A DNA stretch of 33,387 nucleotides from Acidobacteriota bacterium (GCA_027592785.1 JAQCLD010000044.1:1-33387); one strand, 5' to 3'. Positions 23,678 to 31,358 are shown, numbered from the stretch's first letter. Notes: a model not told the origin generated them from the letters alone. Translations and numbers: made by a program.

Positions 23678-24433
23678 CTACAAAGCCCGACGAGCCAACT
23701 GGGCCCTCGCCGCGGTCATCGCCGTGACGCTTACCGCGCCCGCCCGCCTCAGGGCCTTGGCGCAGGATTCCAATGTTGCTCCGGTCGTCACGACGTCGTC
23801 GACCAGCAGAATTCGTTGCCCTTCGACCAACTCGCGCTTGGCCGCGAAAGCCCCGCGCAAGCTCGCTCGACGCTGAACCCCGGATAAGCCTGCCTGAGGC
23901 GGCGTGGCGCGCTTGCGGCTCAGCGCACTGGGCGCGCACGGCAGGGCGTGGCGGCGCGCTATCGCCTGGGCCAGCAGCAGCGACTGGTTTAAACCCCGCT
24001 CGAGTCGTTTGGTCCAATGGAGCGGCGTCGGCACGATGAGATCCGCCTGTTGACGCACGTCCGTTTGGGCGCCGCAGCGTTCGCCCAACAAGCGAGCCAG
24101 GGGCCGCATCCCGTCGTACTTCAGCAAGTGGATGACTTGGCGTAGGTTACCCGCATACGGCCCGTAGGCCCAGACGCGGTCCAAAGTTTGGGGTTTGCCT
24201 CGGCAGGCTCCGCAGGCGCCGTGCTCGTCGAGACCAGCTTCGTGCAATACTTCGCGCTGGCACAAAGCGCAACGTATAGCGTCGGCCCAGCCCTCGATGG
24301 CGGCCAGGCAGGGCGCACAAACGGGAACGCGGCTAGCCTCGATGAGAGGGTGTTCGCACAGTCTGCAGTTGTCGGGAAAGAAAGCCGAGAAGATCCCGTC
24401 AGCTAGCGCTCGAAAAGCGCCCGCTGATTCAAT
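23678..24433 (-). CDS. comF: ComF-family phosphoribosyltransferase-like protein, start codon unclear
   Basis: A ComF/GntX-type protein associated with DNA uptake or ssDNA handling. The C-terminal phosphoribosyltransferase fold is clear, with the PRPP-loop motif [17 protein letters not shown] and [17 protein letters not shown]. The N-terminal zinc-ribbon is also complete if the frame is read upstream of the first usual start: [37 protein letters not shown] and GACGACRGK give four CxxC pairs. The first ATG/GTG/TTG in frame is TTG at 24265, which would remove the first two pairs. Upstream to the stop at 24470-24472 there is no ATG, GTG or TTG; the ATT at 24431-24433 is the best-placed start, 19 residues before FFPDN. 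A well-spaced promoter lies about 90 bp upstream. With ATT the product is 251 residues, normal for the family. Confidence 0.8.
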   Translation of the reverse strand: MESAGAFRALADGIFSAFFPDNCRLCEHPLIEASRVPVCAPCLAAIEGWADAIRCALCQREVLHEAGLDEHGACGACRGKPQTLDRVWAYGPYAGNLRQVIHLLKYDGMRPLARLLGERCGAQTDVRQQADLIVPTPLHWTKRLERGLNQSLLLAQAIARRHALPCAPSALSRKRATPPQAGLSGVQRRASLRGAFAAKRELVEGQRILLVDDVVTTGATLESCAKALRRAGAVSVTAMTAARAQLARRAL

Positions 24434-24523
24434 CGGAGCCGGAGTGTGAACCCAGTTAGTCGGGAACTTTCACCTCTCGTTACAAGTTCGACGAGCGCGC
24501 CGTCGCGCGGGTCAATGAGTTTC

Positions 24524-24553
24524 ATTCTAGAGTTCCTGAGAATCCCGAGTCAA
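24524..24553 (-). promoter_or_regulatory. Sigma-70-like promoter for comF
   Basis: On the minus strand TTGACT (24548-24553) and TAGAAT (24524-24529) are separated by 18 bp, the best two-box promoter in the window. Transcription would start near 24517, leaving about 85 nt before the candidate ATT start of comF. Confidence 0.6.
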
Positions 24554-24613
24554 CCCTTACGGGACGCAACATAAACGTAATTTTGTGAAGAACTTAGGGG
24601 TCATCGAGATCGG

Positions 24614-24619
24614 TAGAAT
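24614..24619 (+). promoter_or_regulatory. -10-like box TAGAAT before the AAA ATPase gene
   Basis: TAGAAT ends 7 nt before the ATG at 24627. This predicts a transcript beginning at or near that ATG and argues against the in-frame GTG at 24585 and the ATG at 24618, which lie in or before the box. Confidence 0.45.
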
Positions 24620-24626
24620 GAAAGCT

Positions 24627-25154
24627 ATGAACGGCGTGTTCTCGGATACGGATCGGAGCATTAACATTGAAGGCGTCCAGGTCCACGTAGCCCACCCGGA
24701 CGAACTGCCTGTTAAATGGGTCGGCCAGTTGGACTTGCTGCGTCAACTGCAGGCGGCCTGGTTGATCATCGATCCGGCCGACGTGCCGATGACGCCCCGC
24801 CTGCTTGGAAAGCCCGGCGTCGGCAAGACCACGCTAGCTTACGCTGGAGCGGTCTCGCTGCAACGCGAGGCCTACATCATGCAGGCAACACTCGATACGC
24901 GGCCGGAAGACCTGATCATTTCGCCGGTGATCGAAGGCGAAGGAAAACTACGCTACGTGGCCTCGCCTCTTGTGACGGCGATGGTACGCGGCGGCGTGGC
25001 AATCTTGGATGAAGGCAATCGAATGAGCGAAAAGAGCTGGGCGTCGCTGGCGCCGCTGCTCGATACCAGACGATATGTTGAATCGATCGTCGCCGGCATC
25101 AAGATTCACGCTCATGAAGACTTTCGCATGGTCGCGACGATGAATGACGATTAA
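24627..25154 (+). CDS. MoxR-type AAA ATPase, N-terminal part cut by an in-frame TAA
   Basis: 175 residues before a TAA at 25152-25154. The P-loop is intact (GKPGVGKTT, residues 61-69), followed by Walker [10 protein letters not shown] (125-133) and the sensor-1 region [10 protein letters not shown] just before the stop. [18 protein letters not shown] is typical of MoxR/dynein-related AAA_5 ATPases, which act as chaperones for metallo- or von Willebrand A proteins. The same reading frame continues after the stop with clear family sequence to 25472, so the gene has been interrupted by one codon. The truncated product lacks the AAA lid domain and is probably not functional unless the stop is read through. 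It overlaps nothing upstream and is divergent from comF. A GTG start at 24585 is the alternative. Confidence 0.8.
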   Translation: MNGVFSDTDRSINIEGVQVHVAHPDELPVKWVGQLDLLRQLQAAWLIIDPADVPMTPRLLGKPGVGKTTLAYAGAVSLQREAYIMQATLDTRPEDLIISPVIEGEGKLRYVASPLVTAMVRGGVAILDEGNRMSEKSWASLAPLLDTRRYVESIVAGIKIHAHEDFRMVATMNDD

Positions 25155-25472
25155 TCCACGTTTGAACTGCCGGAATACATTCATTCGCGCTTGCAGCCTC
25201 AGATTCTTGTTGATTTCCCCGGTGAAGAAGAGGAGAAGGCCATTCTCAGAGAGAACTTGCCCTTTGCCGATGACGAAGTACTCGACTATGTCGTACGGTT
25301 TTTGCAAGCGGCTCACCGCGTGGATGAAAGCTACTCGGCGCGAGACGGCATCAACATTGCACGATTCGCGCTGAAGCTTCTCAGCGTCGGCGACACGAAC
25401 CGGGCAATCGCTCTTAGAACCTCCGTCATCCAGACTCTCGGCACCGAAGCGTTGCGTTATGTCACTGTCTGA
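25155..25472 (+). pseudogene. MoxR-type AAA ATPase, C-terminal part in the same frame after the TAA
   Basis: Directly after the stop at 25152-25154 the same frame encodes STFELPEYIHSRLQPQI, the sequence expected to follow MNDD in this ATPase family. An acidic stretch FPGEEEEKAILRENL and helices of the AAA lid (RDGINIARFALKLL, RTSVIQTLGTEAL) follow, ending at TGA 25470-25472. No frameshift is seen, so a single codon separates the halves. A TTG at 25191 could restart translation but would omit the first conserved residues. The last 14 nt overlap the MOSC gene. This is either a recent nonsense mutation, a sequence error or readthrough. Confidence 0.75.
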
Positions 25473-25740
25473 ATCCGCCCGCCTGACCCGAATCCGCATC
25501 TACCCGATCAAGTCCTTGGACGGCGTAGACATCGACCGCGTCGCCTTCAACGGCCTCGGGGGACTCTCCGGCGACCGTGAATACCAGATCATCGACGAAC
25601 TCGGTCGGGTGCTGAACGCGAAACGGGCGGGCGAGGTGATCACCCGCATCCGTGCGCGATACGGATCGAACGGGCGTGTTATGAGCCTGCAAAGGGGCGA
25701 CAGCGAGGGACGTTTCTGGCTGCCTGACGACCTGAGCTAA
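25459..25740 (+). CDS. MOSC-domain protein (YcbX/mARC-like), N-terminal part cut by an in-frame TAA
   Basis: 93 residues before TAA 25738-25740. The sequence LTRIRIYPIKSLDGVDIDRV is the MOSC N-terminal beta-barrel domain opening, followed by GGLSGDREYQIIDELGRVLNAKR, where GDRE is the family motif. The frame continues beyond the stop with MOSC sequence (next entry), so the full protein would be 264 residues, the normal size for this class. Such proteins bind molybdenum cofactor through a conserved Cys in the C-terminal domain and carry out N-reduction or sulfur transfer. The ATG overlaps the end of the AAA ATPase gene by 14 nt, so the pair was evidently co-transcribed. The truncated product lacks the cofactor-binding part. 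Confidence 0.8.
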   Translation: MSLSESARLTRIRIYPIKSLDGVDIDRVAFNGLGGLSGDREYQIIDELGRVLNAKRAGEVITRIRARYGSNGRVMSLQRGDSEGRFWLPDDLS

Positions 25741-26253
25741 TTAAGTTTCTGGCTGGGCGCGCAGTTCGGGGAGACGGTACGCGTCGAGAGAGATGCGACC
25801 ACCGGCTTCCCGGACGATACAGACGCCTCCGGGCCAACGATTGTGAGCCATGCGACGCTGCTCGAAGTCGCCTCTTGGTTCCGCTGGGACGAAGAGGAAG
25901 CTCGAAGGCGTTTTCGCGCCAACCTAGAAGTAGATGGCGTCCCGGCGTTCTGGGAGGACGGCCTTTTTGGCGAAAAAGGCGAGGAACGCGTCGTTAGAAT
26001 CGGCTGCGCGGCCGTCGAGGCTGTGAACCCCTGCGCGCGTTGCGCGGTTCCGGGCATGGATCCGGACAGCGGCAGAATCGAAGACCCCGCGTTTGCTAAG
26101 GCTTTCGCCGAACGCCGCCGCGAGACTCTGCCGAGCTGGGCCAGGGCGTCGCGATTCGGCCATTTCTATCGGCTGGCCGTGAATACGCGCATTCCGGTCG
26201 CCCAGGCCGGGCGAACGATCGCGGTCGGCGACCTGGTCGAACTGGCACAATGA
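25741..26253 (+). pseudogene. MOSC-domain protein, C-terminal catalytic part in the same frame after the TAA
   Basis: After the stop at 25738-25740 the same frame continues LSFWLGAQFGETVRVE, then GPTIVSHATLLEVASWF, FRANLEVDGVPAFWEDG and VNPCARCAVPGMDPDSG, ending with IPVAQAGRTIAVGDLVEL. The RCAVPGMDP region contains the conserved Cys expected to bind molybdenum cofactor. A GTG at 25843 could restart translation, giving 136 residues that keep this motif, so a partial product is possible. Otherwise the part is orphaned. trpC starts 9 bp downstream, so the operon seems to run on. The pattern of decay is the same as in the ATPase gene just upstream. Confidence 0.75.
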
Positions 26254-26262
26254 GACGAGCTG

Positions 26263-27066
26263 ATGTCTTCAACGTCCGATCAACTGACTAAGAACCTGAC
26301 CGTCCTGGAGCAGATCATTGTCCGCAAGCGCGCCGAATTGGTGGCCGACCGGGCGCTGGTTAAAGAGGCCGATCTGGAGCGGCGCAAGAAGCCGTCGCGG
26401 CGGGGTTTTCGGCAGGCTCTGCAGAAAAAGACGCCAGCCATCATTTCAGAGATCAAGAAGGCCTCGCCCTCGGCTGGAGTGATTTCGGAGAACTTCAAGC
26501 CCGCAGAGATCGCCCGCGACTACGAAAGGGCGGGCGCTGCTTGCCTTTCCGTTCTAACGGACAAACAGTTTTTCCAAGGATCGTTGGACGACCTGACAGA
26601 GGCTCGCGCCTCGTGCGGGCTTCCGGTGCTTCGCAAGGACTTCACGCTCGACCGTTACCATCTGCTGCAAGCGTCCGCAGCCGGAGCGGACTGCGTTCTT
26701 TTGATCGTGGCGGCGCTGACGGACCAGGAACTCGCCGATCTGCTGTCGCAAGCTGCTGAGTTCGAGTTGGACGTCTTAGTCGAAGTGCATAACGAAGCGG
26801 AGTTGGAACGGGCCCTGGCGGTCGACGTGAATCTGATTGGCGTCAATAACCGCAACCTGAAGACGTTAGAGGTCGACCTCGAGACTTCGTTGCGACTCGC
26901 TCCGTTGATTCCCAGCCACATGCTGCGGGTCAGCGAAAGCGGCATTCGCACGGCTGATGACCTCAAACGCTTGACCGACGCCGGGTACTCGGGCTTCTTG
27001 ATCGGCGAAAGCCTGATGAAGCAAGCGGACCCCGGTGGTGCGCTGGCGAAGCTATTGCAGATCTGA
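26263..27066 (+). CDS. trpC: Indole-3-glycerol phosphate synthase
   Basis: A 267-residue TIM-barrel enzyme of tryptophan synthesis that closes the indole ring of carboxyphenylamino-deoxyribulose phosphate with loss of CO2 and water. Family landmarks are in order: IISEIKKASPSAGVI (catalytic Lys region), GAACLSVLTDKQFFQGS, LPVLRKDFTLDRYHL, DVLVEVHNEAEL, IGVNNRNLKTLEVD and VSESGIRTADDL, with GFLIGESLM near the end. Length is typical. The ATG at 26263 follows the MOSC stop by 9 bp. trpF follows by 2 bp, so the two are probably translationally linked. Other trp genes (A, B, D, E) are not in this window. The gene shows no defect, unlike the two genes upstream. Confidence 0.96.
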   Translation: MSSTSDQLTKNLTVLEQIIVRKRAELVADRALVKEADLERRKKPSRRGFRQALQKKTPAIISEIKKASPSAGVISENFKPAEIARDYERAGAACLSVLTDKQFFQGSLDDLTEARASCGLPVLRKDFTLDRYHLLQASAAGADCVLLIVAALTDQELADLLSQAAEFELDVLVEVHNEAELERALAVDVNLIGVNNRNLKTLEVDLETSLRLAPLIPSHMLRVSESGIRTADDLKRLTDAGYSGFLIGESLMKQADPGGALAKLLQI

Positions 27067-27068
27067 CC

Positions 27069-27689
27069 ATGCTCGAGATCATTAAGGTTTGCGGAATCGT
27101 GGAGCCGGCTGACGCACTTGTAGCGGTTCAGGCGGGCGCGACCGCCATCGGCATCGTGTTCTACTCGGCGAGCCCACGCTATGCACGGCTGGACCAAGCC
27201 GCCATGGTTTCGGCGGTCGTGTCATCCAGAGCCCTGAAGGTCGGCGTTTTCGTCAACGAGACCCCAGAACGAATCCGGGCCGTGGCGGATGCCGTTCGCC
27301 TCGACGTCGTCCAGCTGCACGGCGATGAGCCGCCCAGCGATCTCGATGAACTGAAAGGGCTGCGCGTCTGGAAAGCGCTGCCGGTGGGCGACAACTTCGA
27401 CGCCGCGTGGATGGACGATTACGATTGCGAGGCAATACTATTGGACACTGCCAAGGCCGACGCATACGGCGGTTCGGGCCAAACGTTTCCCTGGCGAAAA
27501 GCGATTGAAGCCACGGGAAAGCGACAGATTATCCTCGCCGGGGGCTTAGGGCCGGACAACGTCGAAGAAGCGATTCGAACGGTGACGCCATGGGGCGTGG
27601 ACGCGAGTTCGCGCCTGGAATCGAGCCCTGGCCGTAAGGACTCAGAAAAAGTCGAAGCTTATGTGAAAGCCGCGCAAAATGCGGGCTGA
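27069..27689 (+). CDS. trpF: Phosphoribosylanthranilate isomerase
   Basis: A 206-residue TIM-barrel enzyme that isomerises phosphoribosylanthranilate in tryptophan synthesis, supplying the TrpC substrate. Motifs: IKVCGI at the N-terminus with the catalytic Cys, AIGIVFYSASPRY, VQLHGDE, EAILLDT carrying the general-acid Asp, GGSGQTFPW, IILAGGL and WGVDASSRLESSPGRKD. The usual VSS is ASS here, a mild change. It starts 2 bp after the trpC stop. The next gene, a sulfatase, begins 15 bp downstream but has its own -10-like box, so this is likely the end of the trp unit. Confidence 0.95.
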   Translation: MLEIIKVCGIVEPADALVAVQAGATAIGIVFYSASPRYARLDQAAMVSAVVSSRALKVGVFVNETPERIRAVADAVRLDVVQLHGDEPPSDLDELKGLRVWKALPVGDNFDAAWMDDYDCEAILLDTAKADAYGGSGQTFPWRKAIEATGKRQIILAGGLGPDNVEEAIRTVTPWGVDASSRLESSPGRKDSEKVEAYVKAAQNAG

Positions 27690-27691
27690 GT

Positions 27692-27697
27692 TAGAAA
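27692..27697 (+). promoter_or_regulatory. -10-like box TAGAAA before the sulfatase gene
   Basis: TAGAAA ends 7 nt before the ATG at 27705, directly after the trpF stop. It differs from the consensus at two positions and no -35 box is obvious. Confidence 0.3.
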
Positions 27698-27704
27698 TTC
27701 CGCA

Positions 27705-29117
27705 ATGAAACGAAGCGTCCTTGTTGCACTGATCGTACTGCCCGCCGCCCTGTTGTCCTGCAAAGGCCCGACCGAGGAGGCCCAGCGCGAATCCAATTTG
27801 CCGAATATTCTATTGATCGTCGCTGACGATCTGGGGTACGGAGACTTAGGCTCGTACGGCCAGCAGGAAATCCAGACTCCGAACCTCGACCGATTGGCCA
27901 GCGAGGGCGTACGCTTCACCAATTTCTATGCCGGAAGCACCGTGTGCGCTCCTTCCCGCGCAGCTTTGATGACGGGCCAACACACCGGCCATACGCCGAT
28001 TCGCGGCAACAGTCGGCAGCCGCTGCCCGACTCGTCCGTGACGATGGCGGAAACCCTACGCGGGGCGGGCTATCATACCGGCCTCATCGGCAAGTGGGGC
28101 CTTGGGGAACTGGGCTCCGAGGGCGAGCCGAATCGCCAAGGATTCGACTATTTCTTCGGCTACCTCAACCAACGCCACGCGCACAATTACTACCCGGAAT
28201 TTCTGTATCGCAATCAGCAACGTTATCCCCTCGACAACGTCGTGCCGGAGCCGAAGGACGACGACGGCTCAGGAGTCGCAACGACCAGGCTGGACTACTC
28301 CCACGATCTTTTCACGGACGAGGCTTTAACGTTTATCGACGAGAGCGAAGAGACACCGTTCTTCTTGGCGCTGACCTATACGATTCCTCACGCCAACAAC
28401 GAGGCCGGCGAACTCGGGATGGAAGTTCCCGATCTAGGAATCTATGCCGACAAACCCTGGCCCGCAGCAGCGAAGGGCCACGCGGCGATGATTTCGCGCA
28501 TGGACTCCGATATCGGTCGGCTCATGGCTCGGCTTTCCGAGAAAGGGATCGCCGACAACACGGTAGTGTTGTTCACCAGCGACAACGGACCGCATCGCGA
28601 GGGCGGCAACGATCCCGACTCTAATGACTCCAACGGCCCTTTGCGGGGCATCAAGCGCGATCTCTACGAAGGCGGCATCCGGGTTCCGCTGATTGTGCGT
28701 TGGCCGAAACATACACCACCGGCTACCGTTACCGATCGAGTCGGCGCGTTCTGGGATCTATTGCCGACCTTTGCGGAGATCGCGGATGTCGCCGTAGCAG
28801 AAGACTTGGACGGCCATTCTCTGTTGACTTCATTCAGCGGGCACTACCTGAGTTCTGAAGATCGGACGCTTTACTGGGAGTTTCACGAAGGCCAGGCTTC
28901 AAAGCAGGCCGTCCGCATGGGTCAGTGGAAGGGGATACGCCTCTCTCCCAGCGCAAAGCTAGAGGTTTACGATTTGGCCAACGACGAGGGCGAAACCCTC
29001 GATTTGGCTGATGCATTTCCCGATGTCGCCGCCAAGATGCTTGAGTATCTGGCGACTGCCAGAACCGCGAACGAAGACTGGCCGCTGCGCGACGTCGACA
29101 GCCCTCCCGGTCAATAG
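27705..29117 (+). CDS. Arylsulfatase-family lipoprotein (formylglycine-dependent sulfatase)
   Basis: A 470-residue enzyme with a type II signal peptide; the lipobox LLSC places the lipid-anchored Cys at residue 19. The sulfatase domain opens NILLIVADDLGYGDLGSYG, where Asp41 and Asp42 bind calcium. CAPSR at 81-85 holds the Cys that must be converted to formylglycine. TGLIGKWGLG, FTSDNGPHREGG and LYEGGIRVPLIVRWP are further family motifs. It should remove sulfate from a sulfated polysaccharide or aryl ester at the cell surface or in the periplasm. No formylglycine-generating enzyme is in the window. It starts 15 bp after trpF but carries its own -10-like box. Substrate unknown. Confidence 0.93.
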   Translation: MKRSVLVALIVLPAALLSCKGPTEEAQRESNLPNILLIVADDLGYGDLGSYGQQEIQTPNLDRLASEGVRFTNFYAGSTVCAPSRAALMTGQHTGHTPIRGNSRQPLPDSSVTMAETLRGAGYHTGLIGKWGLGELGSEGEPNRQGFDYFFGYLNQRHAHNYYPEFLYRNQQRYPLDNVVPEPKDDDGSGVATTRLDYSHDLFTDEALTFIDESEETPFFLALTYTIPHANNEAGELGMEVPDLGIYADKPWPAAAKGHAAMISRMDSDIGRLMARLSEKGIADNTVVLFTSDNGPHREGGNDPDSNDSNGPLRGIKRDLYEGGIRVPLIVRWPKHTPPATVTDRVGAFWDLLPTFAEIADVAVAEDLDGHSLLTSFSGHYLSSEDRTLYWEFHEGQASKQAVRMGQWKGIRLSPSAKLEVYDLANDEGETLDLADAFPDVAAKMLEYLATARTANEDWPLRDVDSPPGQ

Positions 29118-29118
29118 C

Positions 29119-29133
29119 CCGCCGCGCCGGCGG
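29119..29133. other. Short GC-rich hairpin between the sulfatase and uup
   Basis: CCGCCG (29119-29124) and CGGCGG (29128-29133) form a 6-bp stem with loop CGC, 2 nt after the sulfatase stop. No T-run follows, so it is at best a weak terminator or an mRNA 3'-end structure. Confidence 0.35.
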
Positions 29134-29175
29134 CACCGAAAACTTTCGCCTCTGGGAGTGTCATCCTGACAGGAT

Positions 29176-30963
29176 ATGTCCGCGTTGCTTAGTTGTACGG
29201 CCCTGCAGAAATCTCTCGGAGGGCGCAGGCTGTTCAATGGCCTCTCTTTGACGCTCTCTCGGGGGGACCGTGCCGGACTGATCGGACCCAACGGCAGCGG
29301 CAAGACAACCTTGCTGCAAATTCTGGCCGGCGAGGAGCGCCCCGATGACGGAACATCGGCTTTACGCAAGGGCTCCCGGCTCGCCTACGTCCCCCAAGAT
29401 TCGCTCTTCGGGCCGGCAGACACAGTGGAATCCGTACTGACCGCGGCTCTGGCTGGTCAGCCCCTCGATGATGACGAGAAACGTGGGATCGTGCAGGCCA
29501 CTTTGGGACGCGCCGGTTTCGAGAGCGGCGACGCGTTGGCGACTCAGCTCTCCGGCGGCTGGAAAAAAAGGCTAGCGATTGCCGCGGCTCTGGCGCAGGC
29601 TCCAGATGTGATGCTGCTCGACGAGCCGACCAACCACCTGGACCTGGACGGCATTCTATGGCTTGAGCGAGCGCTGATGACTGCCAACGCTTGCCTGGTC
29701 GTGACGCACGACCGGTATTTCTTGGAGAACGTCGCCAACCGGATAACGGAGATTGACCAGACCTATCCGCAGGGGACTTTCGGGGTGAAGGGCAACTACA
29801 GCGCATTTCTCGTGCGCCGGCAAGAGTTCCTCGAAGCGGACTCCAAGCAACAGAATTCACTGGCGAACAAAGTGCGCCGCGAAGTCGAGTGGCTGCAGCG
29901 CGGCCCCAAAGCTAGGACAAGCAAGTCCCGATCGCGTATTAATTCCGCCGGGAAGCTGATTGATGAGTTGGCCGAAGCCACTGCTCGCGGGTGCAAGGGA
30001 AGCGTACGCATCGACTTCACCGCATCGGACCGCAAGACGAAGCGTTTGATGGAAGCCGAAGGATTAACGAAATCATTCGGTGACCTGCGGCTTTTTGAAG
30101 ATGTCGCGGTCACGCTCTCTCCCGGCATACGAGTCGGACTGGTCGGCTCGAACGGCAGCGGCAAGACGACGCTGTTGCGAATCTTACAAGGCCAAATCGC
30201 CCCCGATGCCGGAACGGTGCGGCGAGCGGACGGTCTGCGAGTGGTGAACTTCGCCCAAGACCGAACGGCGGAGATTGATCCGAGCATGACGCTGCGGCGA
30301 GCGCTTTGTCCCGACGGAGACTCGGTGATCTTCCAAGACAAGGCGGTCCATGTCGCCAGCTGGGCCAAGCGCTTTCTGTTTCGCCCCGAGCAGCTGGAAA
30401 TGCCGATGGCACAGCTGTCGGGCGGTGAGAAGGCCCGCGTTCTGATCGCCGGGCTCATGCTGCAAAACGCCGACGTGTTGTTTCTGGATGAACCGACCAA
30501 CGATCTCGATATCCCCACGCTGGAAGTCCTCGAACAAAATTTGTTGGAATTCCCCGGCGCGGTCGTCCTAGTCAGCCATGACCGGTATTTGCTCGACCGA
30601 GTCGCCACGGTCGTGATTGGCCTTGGGAATGAGCGCGAGACAGGTGTCTTTGCCGATTACTCCCAGTGGGAGACGGCACGCCGCGAATTGCCAGCCGACA
30701 AGCCGCCGGAAAAAGAAAAGGTTCAAAAAGCGTCAGAAGCAGCCAAGAAGAAACTCTCCTATCTCGAACAACGCGAGTTCGACGGACTGGAACGAGAAAT
30801 TCTTAAGTCCGAAGAAGCTCTCGAAGCCTTCAAACGAGAAGTCGAAAGCGCCGCATCGGATGCCGAACGTTTGCCCGATGCCTACGCTAAGCAACAAGCA
30901 GCCCAGCAGAAAGTCGATGGGTTGTATGCGCGTTGGGCGGAGTTGGAGACCAAGGCCCAGTAG
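29176..30963 (+). CDS. uup: ABC-F family ATPase, Uup type
   Basis: A 595-residue soluble protein with two ABC domains, a linker and a C-terminal coiled coil. Domain 1: Walker A GPNGSGKTT (near residue 37), signature LSGGWKKRLAIA, Walker B VMLLDEPTNHLDL. The linker has NKVRREVEWLQRGPKARTSKS, characteristic of Uup. Domain 2: GSNGSGKTT, LSGGEKARVLIA, VLFLDEPTNDLDI and SHDRYLLDRV. The last 80 residues are charged and helical (EKEKVQKASEAAKKKLSYLE), like the DNA-binding end of Uup. ABC-F proteins act at the ribosome, and Uup also affects transposon excision. No membrane domain is present, so it is not a transporter. The bases just before the start form ATCCT-GAC-AGGAT. A hairpin with T-run follows the stop by 34 bp. 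Confidence 0.94.
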   Translation: MSALLSCTALQKSLGGRRLFNGLSLTLSRGDRAGLIGPNGSGKTTLLQILAGEERPDDGTSALRKGSRLAYVPQDSLFGPADTVESVLTAALAGQPLDDDEKRGIVQATLGRAGFESGDALATQLSGGWKKRLAIAAALAQAPDVMLLDEPTNHLDLDGILWLERALMTANACLVVTHDRYFLENVANRITEIDQTYPQGTFGVKGNYSAFLVRRQEFLEADSKQQNSLANKVRREVEWLQRGPKARTSKSRSRINSAGKLIDELAEATARGCKGSVRIDFTASDRKTKRLMEAEGLTKSFGDLRLFEDVAVTLSPGIRVGLVGSNGSGKTTLLRILQGQIAPDAGTVRRADGLRVVNFAQDRTAEIDPSMTLRRALCPDGDSVIFQDKAVHVASWAKRFLFRPEQLEMPMAQLSGGEKARVLIAGLMLQNADVLFLDEPTNDLDIPTLEVLEQNLLEFPGAVVLVSHDRYLLDRVATVVIGLGNERETGVFADYSQWETARRELPADKPPEKEKVQKASEAAKKKLSYLEQREFDGLEREILKSEEALEAFKREVESAASDAERLPDAYAKQQAAQQKVDGLYARWAELETKAQ

Positions 30964-30997
30964 CCGCGGTAAAACCCCAGTGCGCTAGCCGTACCAT

Positions 30998-31023
30998 AGT
31001 CCCAGCCCGAATCCTGGGACTTT
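30998..31023 (+). terminator. Candidate intrinsic terminator after uup
   Basis: AGTCCCAG (30998-31005) pairs perfectly with CTGGGACT (31014-31021) across an 8-nt loop, followed by TT. It begins 35 nt after the uup stop. The T-run is short (TTT counting the last stem base), so termination may be partial. Confidence 0.55.
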
Positions 31024-31344
31024 GCCCGCGGAGTCGCGGACATGTCGGGCCCTGCCGCTTCCAAGTCTCGTCAGTTCTAGTAAGAGGGAAACGATTGGGC
31101 TACGGGTTTACCCAAACGGCTAGGATATTCCCGATGGGCTTTTAGTTTCTTATAGTTAAGGGACGGTTATTGGCCGCGAAAGGCGTTGGATGCAGTCCAA
31201 TTTTCCGCTGATCTATCCCTATCGACTGCTGCGCCTTAGGACTAAGCCTACGCAAATATTCCTAGCCAAGAATAGTACTTCCGTTAACTTGTTGAGTCCT
31301 AGTTTCCCAGTACAGACTGTCAGGGACAGGTGCTCAATGAGTCG
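31024..31344. other. Non-coding leader region before the Tad-like genes
   Basis: About 320 bp with lower GC than its neighbours and no convincing ORF. Visible small structures are GGGT-TT-ACCC at 31104-31113 and CTTAG-GA-CTAAG within the stretch near 31237. TATAGT at 31151-31156 could be a -10 box without an obvious -35. I could not match a known riboswitch. It probably contains the promoter and a long leader for the pilus genes. Confidence 0.4.
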
Positions 31345-31352
31345 AAGGGAGG
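31345..31352 (+). promoter_or_regulatory. Strong Shine-Dalgarno site AAGGGAGG for the TadG-like gene
   Basis: AAGGGAGG ends 6 nt before the ATG at 31359. It decides that start over an upstream out-of-frame ATG at 31337 and contrasts with the genes here that lack any such site. Confidence 0.75.
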
Positions 31353-31358
31353 ATCGCC

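Noticed and set aside
24403..24525. A 40-codon minus-strand ORF (MKLIDPRDGALVEL...) overlapping the comF start as a possible leader peptide
   Set aside because: Its ATG overlaps the -10 box of the comF promoter, so the transcript would start after it. It would need another promoter.
31070..31160. Possible cyclic-di-GMP riboswitch in the Tad leader
   Set aside because: The conserved GEMM core and paired elements could not be aligned; only short GC stems are present.
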